In this document: piece by piece, positions 24,455 to 33,480 of the stretch
How positions within the stretch are numbered: the first letter of the stretch is position 1
Layout: each line of letters starts with the position of its first letter
Source: Catalinimonas sp038039535
Lineage (GTDB): Bacteria; Bacteroidota; Bacteroidia; Cytophagales; Cyclobacteriaceae
DNA length: 64,000 bases
Direction: 5' to 3'
Assembly: GCF_038039535.1 (NCBI RefSeq)
Contig: NZ_JBBPHP010000037.1
Span: 8,377-72,376 of the forward strand
The notes under the pieces: model-generated
Told to the model about the DNA's origin: nothing
Database searches by the model: none
The model's input: only the letters and a program-made list of their open reading frames with translations
Translations under genes and position numbers: made by a program

Positions 24455-26308
24455 ATGAAAAAGTATATTTTTATATTCGCAACGCTTACCCTGATGGGCT
24501 TTGTTCATCCGCTTACCTCCTCCTATACTGTCAGCGGAACCGTCACCTCTGCTGATGATGCCAACCCACTGCCGGGTGTCTATGTGCTGGTCAAAGGTAC
24601 CAATACAGGTACGATTACTGATCCAGATGGTAAATACGAGTTGGAAATTACTAGCGGTCAGGAAACATTGGTTTTTACCGTTATTGGCTTTGCCACTGAA
24701 GAAGTGAAAATCAAGCAGCGTCAAGAAATCAATGTAAAACTAAAGACTGATATACAGTCGCTGTCGGAAGTGGTAGTAACTGGTTACGGAAGAACGCGTC
24801 GTGCTAAGATGAACCATAGTGTAAGTATGGCGGAAGCAGAATATGCACCCTCTTTTTACGCTCCTCAGGATGAAGCCTTACCTCGGCACAATACGGAAAA
24901 TTATGCAACTATTCATGAAAATGATTTTCTTGAGGTAAAAAACAACGCCCTTTCCACTTTTTCTATTGATGTGGATGCTGCCTCATACAGCAATATCCGC
25001 CGATTCATAGATCAGGGACAGATGCCTCCCAAAGATGCGGTGCGCATAGAAGAAATGGTGAACTATTTTACCTACGACTATGCCCAGCCCAGCGATGATA
25101 CGCCTTTTGCCATTGCGACCGAACTCTCTGCCTGTCCCTGGAATGAGGACCATCAGTTGGTGCACATTGGTTTGGAGGGCAAAGAGATTCCTACCGAAGA
25201 CCTGCCTCCTTCCAACCTGGTATTCCTGATAGATGTATCCGGCTCCATGGATGCCCCAAACAAACTGCCTCTTCTCAAAAGTGCTTTCCATATGCTGGTC
25301 AACCAAATGCGCCCCGAAGACAGGGTAGCCATCGTGGTGTATGCTGGGGCTGCCGGAATGGTGCTGCCCTCTACTCCTGCCAGTGAGAAAGAAAAGATCA
25401 TGCAGGCACTGGAGCAGTTGCAGGCAGGCGGCTCTACTGCCGGAGGTGCAGGCATCAACCTGGCTTATAAAATTGCCAAAGAACACTTTCAGGAAGAAGG
25501 CAACAACCGGGTCATCCTGGCTACCGACGGAGATTTTAATGTGGGCGAATCTAGCGATGCCGGGATGGAAAGGCTTATTGAGCAGAAGCGTGAAGATGGC
25601 GTATTCCTGACCGTGCTGGGCTTTGGGATGGGCAACTACAAAGATTCTAAAATGGAGATCCTGGCGGATAAAGGCAATGGTAACTATGCCTATATTGACA
25701 ATATTCAGGAAGCCAAGAAGGTGCTGGTCAGTGAATTTGGCGGCACGCTGTTCACCATCGCCAAAGATGTAAAGTTGCAGGTAGAATTTATTCCCACCAA
25801 GGTAAAAGCCTATCGCCTGATCGGCTACGAAAACCGTGCGCTTAAGAATGAAGACTTCAACAATGACAAGAAAGACGCCGGTGAACTGGGTTCCGGCCAT
25901 ACAGTAACCGCCATGTATGAGATCATTCCTGCCGATAGTGAAGAAGAAGTATCTTCCATAGATCCACTGAAATACCAGGAGCAGAAAATTAAAGCTGGTG
26001 CCCGAAATTCCGATGAGTTGCTGACATTGAAGCTGCGTTACAAAAGTCCCAAGGGCAGAAAAAGTCAGTTGATAGAACAGCCCCTGATGGACCGTGCGGT
26101 AAGGCTGGACAAAAGTAGCGATAATTTCCGTTTTGCTGCAGCCGTCGCAGGATTTGGGATGCTACTGCGGGATTCAGAACACAAAGGAAACCTGACGTAT
26201 GATGCCGTAGCTACTCTGGCCCAGGATGCCAGAGGCGAAGACAAGGAAGGCTATCGTCAGGAGTTTGTCCGCATGGTAGAATCCTGTAACCTGATGGCAA
26301 GCAAGTAA
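24455..26308 (+). CDS. von Willebrand A domain protein with SusC-like N-terminal module (YfbK-like)
   Basis: A 617-residue secreted protein starting MKKYIFIFATLTLMGFVHPL (signal). Residues 25-97 are a CarboxypepD_reg domain (YTVSGTVTSADDANPLPGVY, VIGFATEEVKI). At about 101-112 comes SLSEVVVTGYGR, the box that normally links to the plug of SusC receptors, yet no plug or barrel follows. From about 165 the protein matches YfbK-like proteins: STFSIDVDAASYSNIRRF, then a vWA domain with MIDAS motif VFLIDVSGSMD near 265 and ATDGDFNVGE, and a C-terminal DUF3520-like part. The frame is also open to an ATG at 24377, but that would precede the signal. It is divergent from the sigma/anti-sigma pair and followed by a terminator. 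Confidence 0.82.
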   Translation: MKKYIFIFATLTLMGFVHPLTSSYTVSGTVTSADDANPLPGVYVLVKGTNTGTITDPDGKYELEITSGQETLVFTVIGFATEEVKIKQRQEINVKLKTDIQSLSEVVVTGYGRTRRAKMNHSVSMAEAEYAPSFYAPQDEALPRHNTENYATIHENDFLEVKNNALSTFSIDVDAASYSNIRRFIDQGQMPPKDAVRIEEMVNYFTYDYAQPSDDTPFAIATELSACPWNEDHQLVHIGLEGKEIPTEDLPPSNLVFLIDVSGSMDAPNKLPLLKSAFHMLVNQMRPEDRVAIVVYAGAAGMVLPSTPASEKEKIMQALEQLQAGGSTAGGAGINLAYKIAKEHFQEEGNNRVILATDGDFNVGESSDAGMERLIEQKREDGVFLTVLGFGMGNYKDSKMEILADKGNGNYAYIDNIQEAKKVLVSEFGGTLFTIAKDVKLQVEFIPTKVKAYRLIGYENRALKNEDFNNDKKDAGELGSGHTVTAMYEIIPADSEEEVSSIDPLKYQEQKIKAGARNSDELLTLKLRYKSPKGRKSQLIEQPLMDRAVRLDKSSDNFRFAAAVAGFGMLLRDSEHKGNLTYDAVATLAQDARGEDKEGYRQEFVRMVESCNLMASK

Positions 26309-26317
26309 AATATTCAT

Positions 26318-26360
26318 GAGGGGTTTCCATTTTCAGTGCAAAATGGAAACCCCTCTTTTC
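26318..26360 (+). terminator. Rho-independent terminator after the vWA gene
   Basis: A long hairpin: GAGGGGTTTCCATTTT (26318-26333) pairs with AAATGGAAACCCCTC (26341-26355), giving about 15 pairs, followed by TTTTC. It lies 9 bases after the stop codon and clearly ends the vWA transcript. Confidence 0.9.
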
Positions 26361-26511
26361 ATTCCACATGGTTTATATGTACAAAATGATACCAATAGAA
26401 GTGGGCATTCTATTTCTGATAAAATTCTTGAGACAGATCGCAACATCCCTATAAAGCTGTCAGTTGAATTGATAAATATTTTTTCAGAATAGTACCCCAT
26501 TTTTTATTCGT

Positions 26512-28332
26512 ATGGATCAGTCAATATTGCAAAAACTGAGTCAAGGACTCTCAGCTATAGAAAACTTTGTCCGTGAACTTGAAAAACAATACGCAGAGCT
26601 GATTGAGAAAGTAAACCCTGACGCACAAGAAAGTGCACGGAACCTTCTTCATTATCTGGCTTTGAGGAATGAAGACATCAGCAACTATCAGGACGCTCTC
26701 TCTGAACTTGGTATTTCCTCGCTGCAGCATGCGGAAAGTCATGTGCTGGCTAACATGAGTGCTGTGCAAAGCATCCTATACCACTACCAGGAGCGCTCTT
26801 ACCAAGAGCCTAAGCCATTAATTTCTATTCATGAGGGAGAGGCATTAATGAAAAAACACAGAGAGGCCCTGTTGGGACCGGAGCCTCAGCCCAAAAGGGC
26901 TTATACCATGGTCACTATGGATACCGATATGGCAGACGACTACCAGTTGGTCCATGAAATGTTAGCTGCCGGAATGGATTGCGCCCGTATTAACTGTGCA
27001 AAAGATGATGCCGATGTCTGGAAACGTATCATTGCACATGTGCATAAAGCCAGTAAAGCACTGGAAAAGCCCTGTAAAATTCTGATGGACCTGGGTGGGC
27101 CAAAGATAAGGACAGGAAGTATTCAGAAAGGACCTAGGCTGATTCAGATCAAGCCAGTACGAGATGAGCGGGGAGAAACCATCTCTCCGGGCTTATTAAA
27201 ACTGGTAACAGAAATAGATACCAGTGAAGAATTTTTGCAGGTACCTGTTGACCAGGATTGGCTTGCCCAGCTTAATGTGGGAGACAACATACGTTTTGAA
27301 GATACCCGTAAAGTGAAGCAGGAAGCCAAAGTTGTTGATGTAGACGATCAGGGTGTAGTCATTTCTTTTGAGGAAGAAGTTTACATTGAAACCGGACTTA
27401 GTCTTGAGCTTTGGCAGAATGGGAAGAAGGTTGCTAATGCAAAAGTAGGCAAGCTACCCAATACCCGACAAAAGATTTATCTCAAAGAAGGAGATACGCT
27501 GATCTTGCACGGAAAAAATCAGGAGGGCGAGCCTGCCCGATATGATGATAATGGAGAGCTCGCTTCTCCTGCACATATTTCCTGTACACTACCGGAAGTT
27601 TTCAAAAGTGTAAAAAAAGATCAGGCAGTACGTTTTGACGATGGTAAAATTGAAGGAATAGTACTCGAAACCTCTGAAGATGAGCTACACATAGAAATCA
27701 CTCATGCAAAAAATGGTAAGCGCACTCTTAAAGAAAATAAGGGTATCAACTTTCCAGATACAGATTTGCAGATCAGTGGGCTGACCGAAAAAGATAAGCA
27801 GGACCTGGACTTCGTAGTGAAACATACAGATATCGTCAATTTATCATTTGTTCGTAGTCCGGAAGATGTATCGGATTTTCTGAATGAACTGAAGCAAAGA
27901 GATGCCAACAACATAGGCATCATGCTGAAAATAGAAACCGAAGAAGCTGTCAACCAACTACCCTGGCTGCTACTCCAAGCCCTACAGCATTATCCGGTAG
28001 GCGTTATGATTGCCCGAGGCGATCTGGCAGTTGAGATCGGCTGGGAACGTATGTCTGTTCTACAGGAAGAAATTTTGTGGTTGTGTCAGGCTGCGCATAT
28101 TCCCAACGTTTGGGCCACACAGGTACTGGAAGGCGTAGCCAAAAAAGGTATACCCAAACGTGCTGAAATCACAGATGCTGCCATGGCTGACCAGGCCGAT
28201 TGTATTATGTTGAACAAAGGCGATTACATTATTAGAGCTATTGAGATGCTGGGAGCAATCTCAAGAAGGGTAGAAAAACAAAAGAAAAAAAGCTCAAGCA
28301 TCGTACAAAACCTGGAATTGAAAAATAAGTAA
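26512..28332 (+). CDS. Divergent pyruvate kinase-like protein with N-terminal extension
   Basis: A 606-residue protein. Residues 1-130 are a helical extension not found in ordinary pyruvate kinase. The TIM barrel follows: RINCAKDDADVWKRI, LMDLGGPKIRTG near 195, and LKIETEEAVNQLPWLL near 480 with the catalytic Lys, then GVMIARGDLAVEIGWERM with metal ligands, and WATQVLEGVAKKGIPKRAEI. Between the barrel halves (about 210-410) lies an enlarged B-type insert with two related stretches. The normal SGET motif reads NKGD (CIMLNKGDYI), and the C-terminal regulatory domain is missing. It may be a true kinase of phosphoenolpyruvate or a related enzyme with another substrate. It stands alone, followed by an inverted repeat. 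Confidence 0.75.
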   Translation: MDQSILQKLSQGLSAIENFVRELEKQYAELIEKVNPDAQESARNLLHYLALRNEDISNYQDALSELGISSLQHAESHVLANMSAVQSILYHYQERSYQEPKPLISIHEGEALMKKHREALLGPEPQPKRAYTMVTMDTDMADDYQLVHEMLAAGMDCARINCAKDDADVWKRIIAHVHKASKALEKPCKILMDLGGPKIRTGSIQKGPRLIQIKPVRDERGETISPGLLKLVTEIDTSEEFLQVPVDQDWLAQLNVGDNIRFEDTRKVKQEAKVVDVDDQGVVISFEEEVYIETGLSLELWQNGKKVANAKVGKLPNTRQKIYLKEGDTLILHGKNQEGEPARYDDNGELASPAHISCTLPEVFKSVKKDQAVRFDDGKIEGIVLETSEDELHIEITHAKNGKRTLKENKGINFPDTDLQISGLTEKDKQDLDFVVKHTDIVNLSFVRSPEDVSDFLNELKQRDANNIGIMLKIETEEAVNQLPWLLLQALQHYPVGVMIARGDLAVEIGWERMSVLQEEILWLCQAAHIPNVWATQVLEGVAKKGIPKRAEITDAAMADQADCIMLNKGDYIIRAIEMLGAISRRVEKQKKKSSSIVQNLELKNK

Positions 28333-28358
28333 CTTTTAAATGTGTATCATTATGGTAC

Positions 28359-28395
28359 AACTATCGTTTTAGAATGAAACACTGAAACGATAGTT
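28359..28395 (+). terminator. Inverted repeat after the pyruvate kinase-like gene
   Basis: AACTATCGTTT (28359-28369) is perfectly repeated in inverted form at 28385-28395 with a 15-base loop. The following sequence is only weakly T-rich (TAAGCTTTAAAC), so it is a possible terminator or a protein-binding site. Confidence 0.5.
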
Positions 28396-28503
28396 TAAGC
28401 TTTAAACCTGCCCTAGGATCAATTGAAGGGCTTGGCATAGCTTTTTCATTGCTTAATGAAGAATGATTGATGATTGATCATTAGTCACTTATCATTAACC
28501 ATT

Positions 28504-30903
28504 ATGCTAAAAAACTACTTTAAAATAGCTTACCGCAATCTGCTGAAGAATAAGGTTTTTTCATTAATCAACCTGATAGGTTTTTCCTTAGGCTTTATCG
28601 CTGTGATCTTCATTGCTCTATATGTTATAGATGAGCTAAGCTTTGATCAGTACCACAGCAAAGCCGATAGAATTTACAGAATTACAGAAACCCTGCATGA
28701 TGAGAATGGTGAACGACAGGTGCCAGGTGTTGCTACCCTTATCGCACCCTCAGCCATAGAAAATGTACCTGAAGTGGAAAATGCTGTCAGGCTCAATATT
28801 TTTGGTAGGCTTACCCTTGGTTACAATGAGTTTCGGGCTTACGAAAACTTTTTAGCCGTTGATTCTTCTTTCTTTCAGATTTTTGACTGCCAGTTTATTG
28901 AAGGCAACCCGGATACTGCCTTAGATAAACCGTATTCGGTAGTGCTTACTGAAAGTCTTGCCAAAAAATATTTTGGTAATGAATCTCCGCTAGGTAAAAG
29001 TATGTATGCCAGTTGGTTTGAAGATGAAATCATCGTTACCGGTCTAATCAAAGATTTTCCTTCTAACACTCACATAAGGCCTGCACTATTTTTTTCAATG
29101 GCCACTGCCTTTACATTTGAAAGCTTTAGAAAAAGTGCAGAAAGTGATTGGTCCTCTAATGCATTTGCCACTTATCTGCTATTAGATGATGAGGCCAAAC
29201 CTGAAGCTGTTGCCGAGCAACTGACTACCCTGGCAAATGCAAACAGGCCAGAAGCGTTTCAAAACAATCATTTCAGTTTGCAGGCATTGCCAGATATACA
29301 CTTTCACTCTCAACAGTTGGAAGGGGATTATATAGTACCCGGGGATATAGCCTATGTCTATGTTTTTACTGGAATTGGCCTGCTGATTCTGCTCATCGCA
29401 TTTATAAATTATGTCAATCTCTCCACCGCCAGAGCCATGAAGCGCTTTAAGGAAGTCGGCTTGCGCAAAACCGTAGGCGCCAGCCGTAAACAATTGATGT
29501 ATCAGTTTATGGGCGAGTCCATCCTGATAGTGCTCATTACCCTGGTGCTGGCCGTTACAGTGGTACAGTTGCTGATGCCTTATTTCAATGATTTGGCTGA
29601 GAAAACACTTGAGCTTAATCTTTTTAATAGTTACATATTGCTGATTTTACTAGTAGTAGGCATCGTTTCCGGTATACTGGCAGGGGCTTATCCTGCTTTC
29701 TATTTGTCTCGAATCAAACCATCTCTGATTCTTAAGCAGCATTCTACTTCCCGAGAAAATACATCTCTTCGTCAGTTGCTGGTCGTCGCGCAGTTTGCAT
29801 TTGCCATTGTAATGATCACCGCTACCATCGTCAACTACCGGCAAATGAATTTTATACGCAATACCGATCTGGGATATGATCGTGAGCAATTGGTCACAGT
29901 AGACATCAACAGCCAGATTTTAAGGGAGAAATACGAAACCGTAAAAGCAACATTCCAGGCTTTGCCCAATGTGAAAAGTGTAACTGCTACCACAAGGGTG
30001 CCTGGTGAATGGAAATGGATTTCCAGCATCAGTGCGAAAAAAGAGAATGCTTTGGTTGAATTTCTATACTTCGCAGGTGATGAGGATTTTCTACCCACTT
30101 ATGACATTCAACTAACGCAGGGGCGAAATTTCAGACATACCTCTGCCGACTCAGCTAAAATTCTGATCAATGAAACGGCAGTCAAAACGATGGGATTGAG
30201 TGATCCTGTTGGGCAGATCATTGAGTTTAGTCATTTTAATCAGGATGAACTGGATCAACCCTTCCTGGCCGAAATAATTGGGGTTTTCAAGGATGTACAC
30301 TTTAAATCCGTTCACGAAAAAATAGCGCCCACACTAATTACTTATTATCGGAATCCCCATTACCCGATTGATTACTATACTTTAAAAATTGGTACAGAAG
30401 ATATACCGCAAACTATTGCTGCCATTGAGGAGGTCACACAACAATTTGATCCGGCCAATCCGCTGGAATACCATTTTCTGGAAGACAAATTTGAAGAACT
30501 GTACCGGGCTGATACCAAAACCGGTGAGATCATCAGTATTGCCGCTTTACTGGCAATCGTCATTGCCTGCCTGGGCTTGTTTGGTCTGACCAACCTCTCA
30601 GTAGAGCAGAGAATCAAAGAAGTAGGCATTCGCAAAGTGCTTGGAGCCAAAGTAAGTCAGATTACGTGGCTGATTTCAAGAAAATTTCTCAGACTGGTAG
30701 GTATTGCCTTTGTAGTTGCAGCACCTTTTGCCTGGTGGGCGACCCAGGAGTGGCTTAGTGAATTTGCCTATCATTTTGAAGTGTCCTGGGACCTGCTTTT
30801 TATTTCAGGAGGAGTGGTGCTATTAATTGCGATCTTCACCGTCAGTTTTCAAACTATCAAAGCAGCGATGTCAAATCCGGCGGAATCGCTGCGGTATGAG
30901 TAA
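28504..30903 (+). CDS. MacB/FtsX-like ABC transporter permease, paralog 1
   Basis: A 799-residue permease starting at the ATG of MLKNYFKIAYRNLLKNKVFS; the upstream open codons are rejected. It has the usual duplicated layout: a first membrane helix (about 20-45), a periplasmic MacB_PCD domain, three helices with the FtsX motif (YVNLSTARAMKRFKEVGLRK then TVGASRKQL near 315), then a second TM segment, a second periplasmic domain, and the final three helices with ACLGLFGLTNLSVEQRIKEV and GIRKVLGAKVSQI. No ATPase gene is adjacent, so the partner must come from elsewhere. Two close paralogs follow on the same strand. Members of this large Bacteroidota family probably work in lipoprotein, peptide or drug export, but the substrate is unknown. 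Confidence 0.85.
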   Translation: MLKNYFKIAYRNLLKNKVFSLINLIGFSLGFIAVIFIALYVIDELSFDQYHSKADRIYRITETLHDENGERQVPGVATLIAPSAIENVPEVENAVRLNIFGRLTLGYNEFRAYENFLAVDSSFFQIFDCQFIEGNPDTALDKPYSVVLTESLAKKYFGNESPLGKSMYASWFEDEIIVTGLIKDFPSNTHIRPALFFSMATAFTFESFRKSAESDWSSNAFATYLLLDDEAKPEAVAEQLTTLANANRPEAFQNNHFSLQALPDIHFHSQQLEGDYIVPGDIAYVYVFTGIGLLILLIAFINYVNLSTARAMKRFKEVGLRKTVGASRKQLMYQFMGESILIVLITLVLAVTVVQLLMPYFNDLAEKTLELNLFNSYILLILLVVGIVSGILAGAYPAFYLSRIKPSLILKQHSTSRENTSLRQLLVVAQFAFAIVMITATIVNYRQMNFIRNTDLGYDREQLVTVDINSQILREKYETVKATFQALPNVKSVTATTRVPGEWKWISSISAKKENALVEFLYFAGDEDFLPTYDIQLTQGRNFRHTSADSAKILINETAVKTMGLSDPVGQIIEFSHFNQDELDQPFLAEIIGVFKDVHFKSVHEKIAPTLITYYRNPHYPIDYYTLKIGTEDIPQTIAAIEEVTQQFDPANPLEYHFLEDKFEELYRADTKTGEIISIAALLAIVIACLGLFGLTNLSVEQRIKEVGIRKVLGAKVSQITWLISRKFLRLVGIAFVVAAPFAWWATQEWLSEFAYHFEVSWDLLFISGGVVLLIAIFTVSFQTIKAAMSNPAESLRYE

Positions 30904-30982
30904 ATTTTATTGAGTAGGTTATTTCCAGCCACTCTACAATCATCATTAGCTATTATTCATTCATCAATAATCATCCTTCATT

Positions 30983-33394
30983 ATGATTAGGAATTATATA
31001 AAAATAGCCTACCGCAACCTACTCAAGAATAAGGTTTTTTCCTTGATCAATATTTCTGGACTTTCTATTGGGATGGCCGCCTGTATACTGATTTTACAGT
31101 ATGTGAGTTATGAACTGAGCTATGATGATTTCCATACCCGTGCGGAAGACATTTATCGGGTAACACTGGATATTCATAAAAACGAGGGACAGCAAACCCG
31201 CATTGCCAGAGTGTCACCGGCAGTAGGCTCTGCTTTTCAGGCTGAATTTCCAGAGGTTGAAAACTACACGCGTATGATTATTCTGGGACCGGATGCTGTG
31301 CTGACGTATGAAAATAAGTACAAAGGCGAAGCCGGAGTCTATCTGGCTGACTCTGCTTTCTTTGATGTATTCTCTTATCCATTGATACGGGGTAATCCGA
31401 AGACGGCGTTAAATGAGCCTTTTTCTATCGTGATCACCGAAAGTACTGCCCGGAGTCTCTTTCAGGATGAAAATCCGCTGGGGAAAGATGTGGTGCTCAA
31501 CGCAGCAAATCTTGATGAAACCTCTTTTCCATTCAAAGTAACAGGTATTATTGAAGACTTTCCGGAAAACACCCATTTACAGCCTGCTGTACTGATCTCC
31601 TATCCTACTCTTTTTGAATTCGTTGGCCATCAGTTTGACGAATCCTGGACATGGAATGAGACCTATACCTATGTCCGGCTCAATGGGCATGCTGATCCCA
31701 AAATGCTGCAAGCCAGATTTTCTGAAGTAGTACAGCGTTTCAACCAGGCCTATATGGAAGAACAGCACATGGACTGGCATTACCGGCTTCAACCCATCAC
31801 TGATATTCACCTCCATTCTGACCTTCAGCATGAATCTTCGGTCAACGGCAATGCTTTTTATGTCTATTTTCTGGCAGTAGTAGGCCTGATGATACTCCTG
31901 ATCGCGTATATCAATTTTGTCAATCTGGTAACGGTCAAAGCCCTCAACCGGGCCAAAGAAGTAGGCATACGAAAAGTTTCCGGTGCGTATCGCGGGCAGT
32001 TGATCGCTCAGTTTTTTCTGGAATCATTGATGGTCAACCTGATTGCAGGTATTCTTTGCATTACACTATTGCAAATAACAGCCCCTTACTTTGCTCAGCT
32101 GTTTGATGTGAAACTTGCTTTTATGCATGAAAGTCAAACTATTCTATGGATATCTTTTGCCTTATTACTACTCTTTCTCATCCTGAGTAGCGGGTTTTAT
32201 CCGGCTTTTGTCCTCTCTCGCTACAAGCCAGCAAAGGTCCTCAAGGGAAACATGAGCAGAGATAGATCAGGGGGCACGCTCAGAAAAACATTAGTCACCG
32301 GACAGTTTGCCATCACGATGGTGCTGATTGCTTTGACATTGGCCGCGACCGTACAAATCCGTTTTATGCAGCAGCAATCGCTGGGCTTCAGCCCGGAGCA
32401 GATTGTAGTCATCAAAGGTGCAAAGTCATATGATTATGGCTTCGGAGACAACTTTGCTGCATTTGAAAACAAAGTCACCTCTCTAGCCTCTGTAAGAAGT
32501 GTATCGGGTTCCATTGTAGTGCCCGGACATGAGATTTATAATTATAATGATCATATTTTGTTGAATGGTAAAGAAACAGCAGGCGTTTTTTCTCTGAATT
32601 ATGTAGACAAAAATTACTTTGCTCATTATGGCATCCCACTTCTCAGTGGACGAATGTTTACCGAAGAGGCACAACCCAAATGGATAATTAATGAGTCAGC
32701 AATGCGCCTTTTTGGATTTGACAAACCTGAGGAGGCGCTCTCCCAAATTATTGACAGAAACGGCCAGCAAGGAGAGATCATCGGGGTAGTCAAAGATTTT
32801 CATCACCAAAGTTTGAAAAAAGCTATCAGCCCAACCTTATTTTACTGTAGCAGGCAGCACAATTATTATTCAGTAAAAGTTGAAAGTGGACAGATAGCCG
32901 AAACGCTTAAGCAAATCAAAGCATCATACAAGGAATTGTTTCCTGGCAGTCCTTACGACTACTTCTTTCTGGATGAGTTTTTCAACCGGCAGTACAAAGC
33001 CGAGCAGCAGTTTAACATCTTTTTCCGCATTTTTTCTGGTTTGGCTATTTTTATAGCCTGCCTGGGTTTGTTTGGGCTGTCCACTTTTATGGCTACTCAA
33101 CGCACCAAAGAGATAGGCATTAGAAAAGTGCTGGGTGCATCGGTTAGCAACATTCTTACTTTGCTCTCCAGGGATTTTATCAAGCTGATCATAATTGCCA
33201 GCATATTGGCAATTCCTTTGGCCTATTGGGTAATACAAAAATGGCTGGAAAACTACGCTTTCCATTTTGAGCTTTCATGGTGGCTTTTATTAGCTCCGGT
33301 GCTGGTCTTAATCATAATTACATTATTTACAGTAAGCTTCCATACCATCAAAGCCGCTTTCACTGATCCGGCCAAATCACTGCGTTACGAATAG
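30983..33394 (+). CDS. MacB/FtsX-like ABC transporter permease, paralog 2
   Basis: An 803-residue permease, paralogous to the genes on either side. It begins MIRNYIKIAYRNLLKNKVFS and ends KSLRYE, as its neighbours do. The MacB_PCD domain follows the first helix, the mid-protein FtsX motif is NLVTVKALNRAKEVGIRKVS near 310, and the last is IACLGLFGLSTFMATQRTKE, GIRKVLGASVSNIL near 690. A periplasmic segment around 530-560 carries PLLSGRMFTEE, the paralogous spot to QGRNFRHTS and LLAGRNFSD in the others. The gap from paralog 1 is 79 bases and contains a TCAT-rich leader. There is no visible ATPase partner or terminator between the copies, so they may be co-transcribed. Confidence 0.85.
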   Translation: MIRNYIKIAYRNLLKNKVFSLINISGLSIGMAACILILQYVSYELSYDDFHTRAEDIYRVTLDIHKNEGQQTRIARVSPAVGSAFQAEFPEVENYTRMIILGPDAVLTYENKYKGEAGVYLADSAFFDVFSYPLIRGNPKTALNEPFSIVITESTARSLFQDENPLGKDVVLNAANLDETSFPFKVTGIIEDFPENTHLQPAVLISYPTLFEFVGHQFDESWTWNETYTYVRLNGHADPKMLQARFSEVVQRFNQAYMEEQHMDWHYRLQPITDIHLHSDLQHESSVNGNAFYVYFLAVVGLMILLIAYINFVNLVTVKALNRAKEVGIRKVSGAYRGQLIAQFFLESLMVNLIAGILCITLLQITAPYFAQLFDVKLAFMHESQTILWISFALLLLFLILSSGFYPAFVLSRYKPAKVLKGNMSRDRSGGTLRKTLVTGQFAITMVLIALTLAATVQIRFMQQQSLGFSPEQIVVIKGAKSYDYGFGDNFAAFENKVTSLASVRSVSGSIVVPGHEIYNYNDHILLNGKETAGVFSLNYVDKNYFAHYGIPLLSGRMFTEEAQPKWIINESAMRLFGFDKPEEALSQIIDRNGQQGEIIGVVKDFHHQSLKKAISPTLFYCSRQHNYYSVKVESGQIAETLKQIKASYKELFPGSPYDYFFLDEFFNRQYKAEQQFNIFFRIFSGLAIFIACLGLFGLSTFMATQRTKEIGIRKVLGASVSNILTLLSRDFIKLIIIASILAIPLAYWVIQKWLENYAFHFELSWWLLLAPVLVLIIITLFTVSFHTIKAAFTDPAKSLRYE

Positions 33395-33480
33395 ATTTTT
33401 TAATGATGGATGATGACTATGTAATTAATGTCATCAGTCATTATACATTCTTCATTAGTCATCACTAATCCATAACATTT

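Noticed and set aside
24983..25900. Long open frame on the minus strand opposite the vWA gene
   Set aside because: It is the shadow of a clearly coding gene on the other strand; it has no recognisable domain, and the plus-strand protein has a full domain set.
28432..28460. GG-GC pair resembling a sigma-54 promoter (TTGGCAT, then TTGC)
   Set aside because: The spacing between GG and GC is 15 bases; a sigma-54 promoter needs 10.
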